Shown here piece by piece: positions 57,973 to 58,953 of a stretch of DNA of 58,953 nt. The notes under the pieces were generated by a model that made no database searches, was not told where the DNA came from, and worked only from the letters and a program-made list of their open reading frames with translations. A program made the translations under genes and the position numbers. The stretch's first letter is position 1; every line of letters begins with the position of its first letter. The stretch is from Bacteroidales bacterium (lineage in GTDB: Bacteria; Bacteroidota; Bacteroidia; Bacteroidales; UBA3824): assembly GCA_024413595.1 (NCBI GenBank), contig JAKSUC010000017.1, positions 1 to 58,953 on the forward strand. The letters run 5' to 3'.

Positions 57973-58848
57973 ATGAGCAAATACCTTAATCCCAAAGCAG
58001 ATTTAACCTTCAAAAAGGTGTTTGGAGAACACAAAAATCTTGTGATAAGTCTCCTAAATTCTTTATTACCATTACCTGAAGGTATGGAAATAAAATCTGT
58101 TGAATATCTTAATCCAGAAAATCATAATGGCAATACAAAAGATAAATATTCAATAGTTGACGTAAAATGTACCGACAATTATGGACGTACATTTGTTGTT
58201 GAGATGCAAAACTATTGGACTACAGCATTCTTTTCTCGTACATTATACAATGCTGTATTCACATATAGCAATCAACTCAGAAGAGGAGAAACTTTTGAAA
58301 CCCTTAAAGAAGTTTATGCACTTAGTCTTGTAAACGAGTCTGAAATAAAAACAGCTGATTGCAACAAAGAAGACATAATTCATGAATATTACTTAACAAA
58401 TACACATAATCCAGAAGATATTCATAAAGATATAGCATTGATATTTGTAGATTTGCAAAAATATAAAACTTTAGGAAAGCCATTAAACAAAGGAGCAAAC
58501 AAAATTGCAGATTTATGGTTAAAATTTTTAACCGAAATTGATGATTATACAATTGACGCAGATCCACAATTACTTAATAACCCAGAAACATCAGAAGCTC
58601 TAGAAATAGTTGAGCAAGCAGCATATTCTGCACAAGAACTTGAAGCGTACAATAAATATTGGCTTGATATTTCTACTGAACGTTCGGCATTATTAGAATA
58701 CGAAGAAAAAGGTAGAGTGGAAGGTAGAGAAGAAGGTAGAGTGGAAGAAAAAATAAAAAATGCCCAAAAGATGAAGTCAAAAGGATATCCAATTGAAGAT
58801 ATATCAGAAATAACAGGTTTATCCAAAGATGAAATCGAAAAACTATAA
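57973..58848 (+). CDS. Rpn/PD-(D/E)XK family nuclease, first copy
   Basis: A 291-residue protein of the PDDEXK_2/Rpn family, which holds recombination-promoting nucleases once called putative transposases. The N-terminal signature is YLNPKADLTFKKVFGE (4-19). The nuclease core is IVDVKCTDNYGRTFVVEMQN, with Asp63, Glu77 and Gln79 (D...ExQ, the family's variant of ExK). A helical middle is followed by a charged repeat (EGREEGRVEEK) and the ending GLSKDEIEKL, as is usual. It is chromosomal, with no terminal repeats seen. Eleven bases after its stop an identical second copy begins. Confidence 0.9.
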   Translation: MSKYLNPKADLTFKKVFGEHKNLVISLLNSLLPLPEGMEIKSVEYLNPENHNGNTKDKYSIVDVKCTDNYGRTFVVEMQNYWTTAFFSRTLYNAVFTYSNQLRRGETFETLKEVYALSLVNESEIKTADCNKEDIIHEYYLTNTHNPEDIHKDIALIFVDLQKYKTLGKPLNKGANKIADLWLKFLTEIDDYTIDADPQLLNNPETSEALEIVEQAAYSAQELEAYNKYWLDISTERSALLEYEEKGRVEGREEGRVEEKIKNAQKMKSKGYPIEDISEITGLSKDEIEKL

Positions 58849-58859
58849 AATAAAAAGCT

Positions 58860-58953
58860 ATGAGCAAATACCTTAATCCCAAAGCAGATTTAACCTTCAA
58901 AAAGGTGTTTGGAGAACACAAAAATCTTGTGATAAGTCTCCTAAATTCTTTAT
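58860..58953 (+). CDS. Rpn/PD-(D/E)XK family nuclease, second tandem copy, cut by the window end
   Basis: The first 31 codons plus one base of a second copy (MSKYLNPKADLTFKKVFGEH onwards) are visible before the window ends. All 94 bases are identical to 57973-58066, while the bases just before the two ATGs differ. This is a recent tandem duplication or a conversion event, and the copies probably share a transcript. Whether the second copy is complete cannot be seen. Confidence 0.85.
   Translation, partial: MSKYLNPKADLTFKKVFGEHKNLVISLLNSL

Noticed and set aside
57973..58953. Tandem nuclease genes as an insertion sequence
   Set aside because: No terminal inverted repeats or target-site duplications were seen. 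The duplication is a direct tandem copy of the coding region with different leader bases.

Overview
The window looks like a chromosomal segment of an anaerobic, AT-rich member of the Bacteroidales (Bacteroidetes). I estimate about 30% G+C by eye and have not computed it. Three things support this. At least seventeen genes or operons are preceded by the phylum's -7 promoter box TAnnTTTG. Shine-Dalgarno sequences are rare. The str/S10/spc/alpha ribosomal genes have Bacteroidetes traits: no tuf in the str block, a degenerate L36 zinc site, and an S14 without zinc cysteines. A 2-oxoacid:ferredoxin oxidoreductase points to anaerobic metabolism. I cannot name a genus. Many starts given here are moved inward from the longest open frame, usually because that frame begins at a TTG lying inside a promoter or an upstream gene.

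Layout. 1-5.2 kb: a 28-bp palindrome, a D-2-hydroxyacid dehydrogenase, a 59-residue DUF4250 protein followed by a PLP aminotransferase, and an overlapping FKBP lipoprotein/comB/mnmA operon. 5.2-5.7 kb: a gap holding a strong candidate small RNA with its own promoter and terminator. 5.7-11.2 kb: pgeF with a lipoprotein, an HtrA/DegP protease with an unusually good ribosome binding site, and a LytS/LytTR two-component pair. 11.3-18.6 kb: pgk, an orphan PAS histidine kinase, and two tandem chemoreceptors with no other che gene in view. 18.7-22.2 kb: a divergent membrane cluster made of a coiled-coil membrane protein, a 50-residue membrane peptide, a TPM-domain protein, and a Tim44-like protein with two zinc ribbons. 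22.4-28.1 kb: an XRE-cupin regulator with an acyl-CoA ligase, then a four-subunit korDABC-type oxidoreductase. 28.2-34.7 kb: a secreted M16-like protein without its metal site, a PAS/GAF kinase, an unknown protein, and a GH43 glycosidase whose signal peptide is out of frame with its only ATG.

34.8-52.4 kb is one long minus-strand block running from rpsL to rplQ: ribosomal proteins, EF-G, SecY, IF-1 and RNA polymerase alpha. It starts from a clear -33/-7 promoter at 52.42-52.45 kb. It is ordinary except for an insertion of about 20 residues in L23 and a structured 313-bp gap between secY and infA where map often sits. 52.7-55.7 kb carries a small membrane protein and mutS2. 55.8-58.95 kb carries an unknown Rossmann-like protein, a nicotinamidase-like hydrolase, a decayed duplicate of the hydrolase promoter and 5' end, and tandem copies of an Rpn/PD-(D/E)XK nuclease gene; the second copy runs off the window.

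No rRNA, tRNA, CRISPR array, prophage or recognised insertion sequence was seen. The best candidates for something undescribed are the small RNA at 5.38-5.46 kb, the TPM/Tim44/coiled-coil/micropeptide cluster, the metal-less M16 protein, and the GH43 signal-peptide frameshift.
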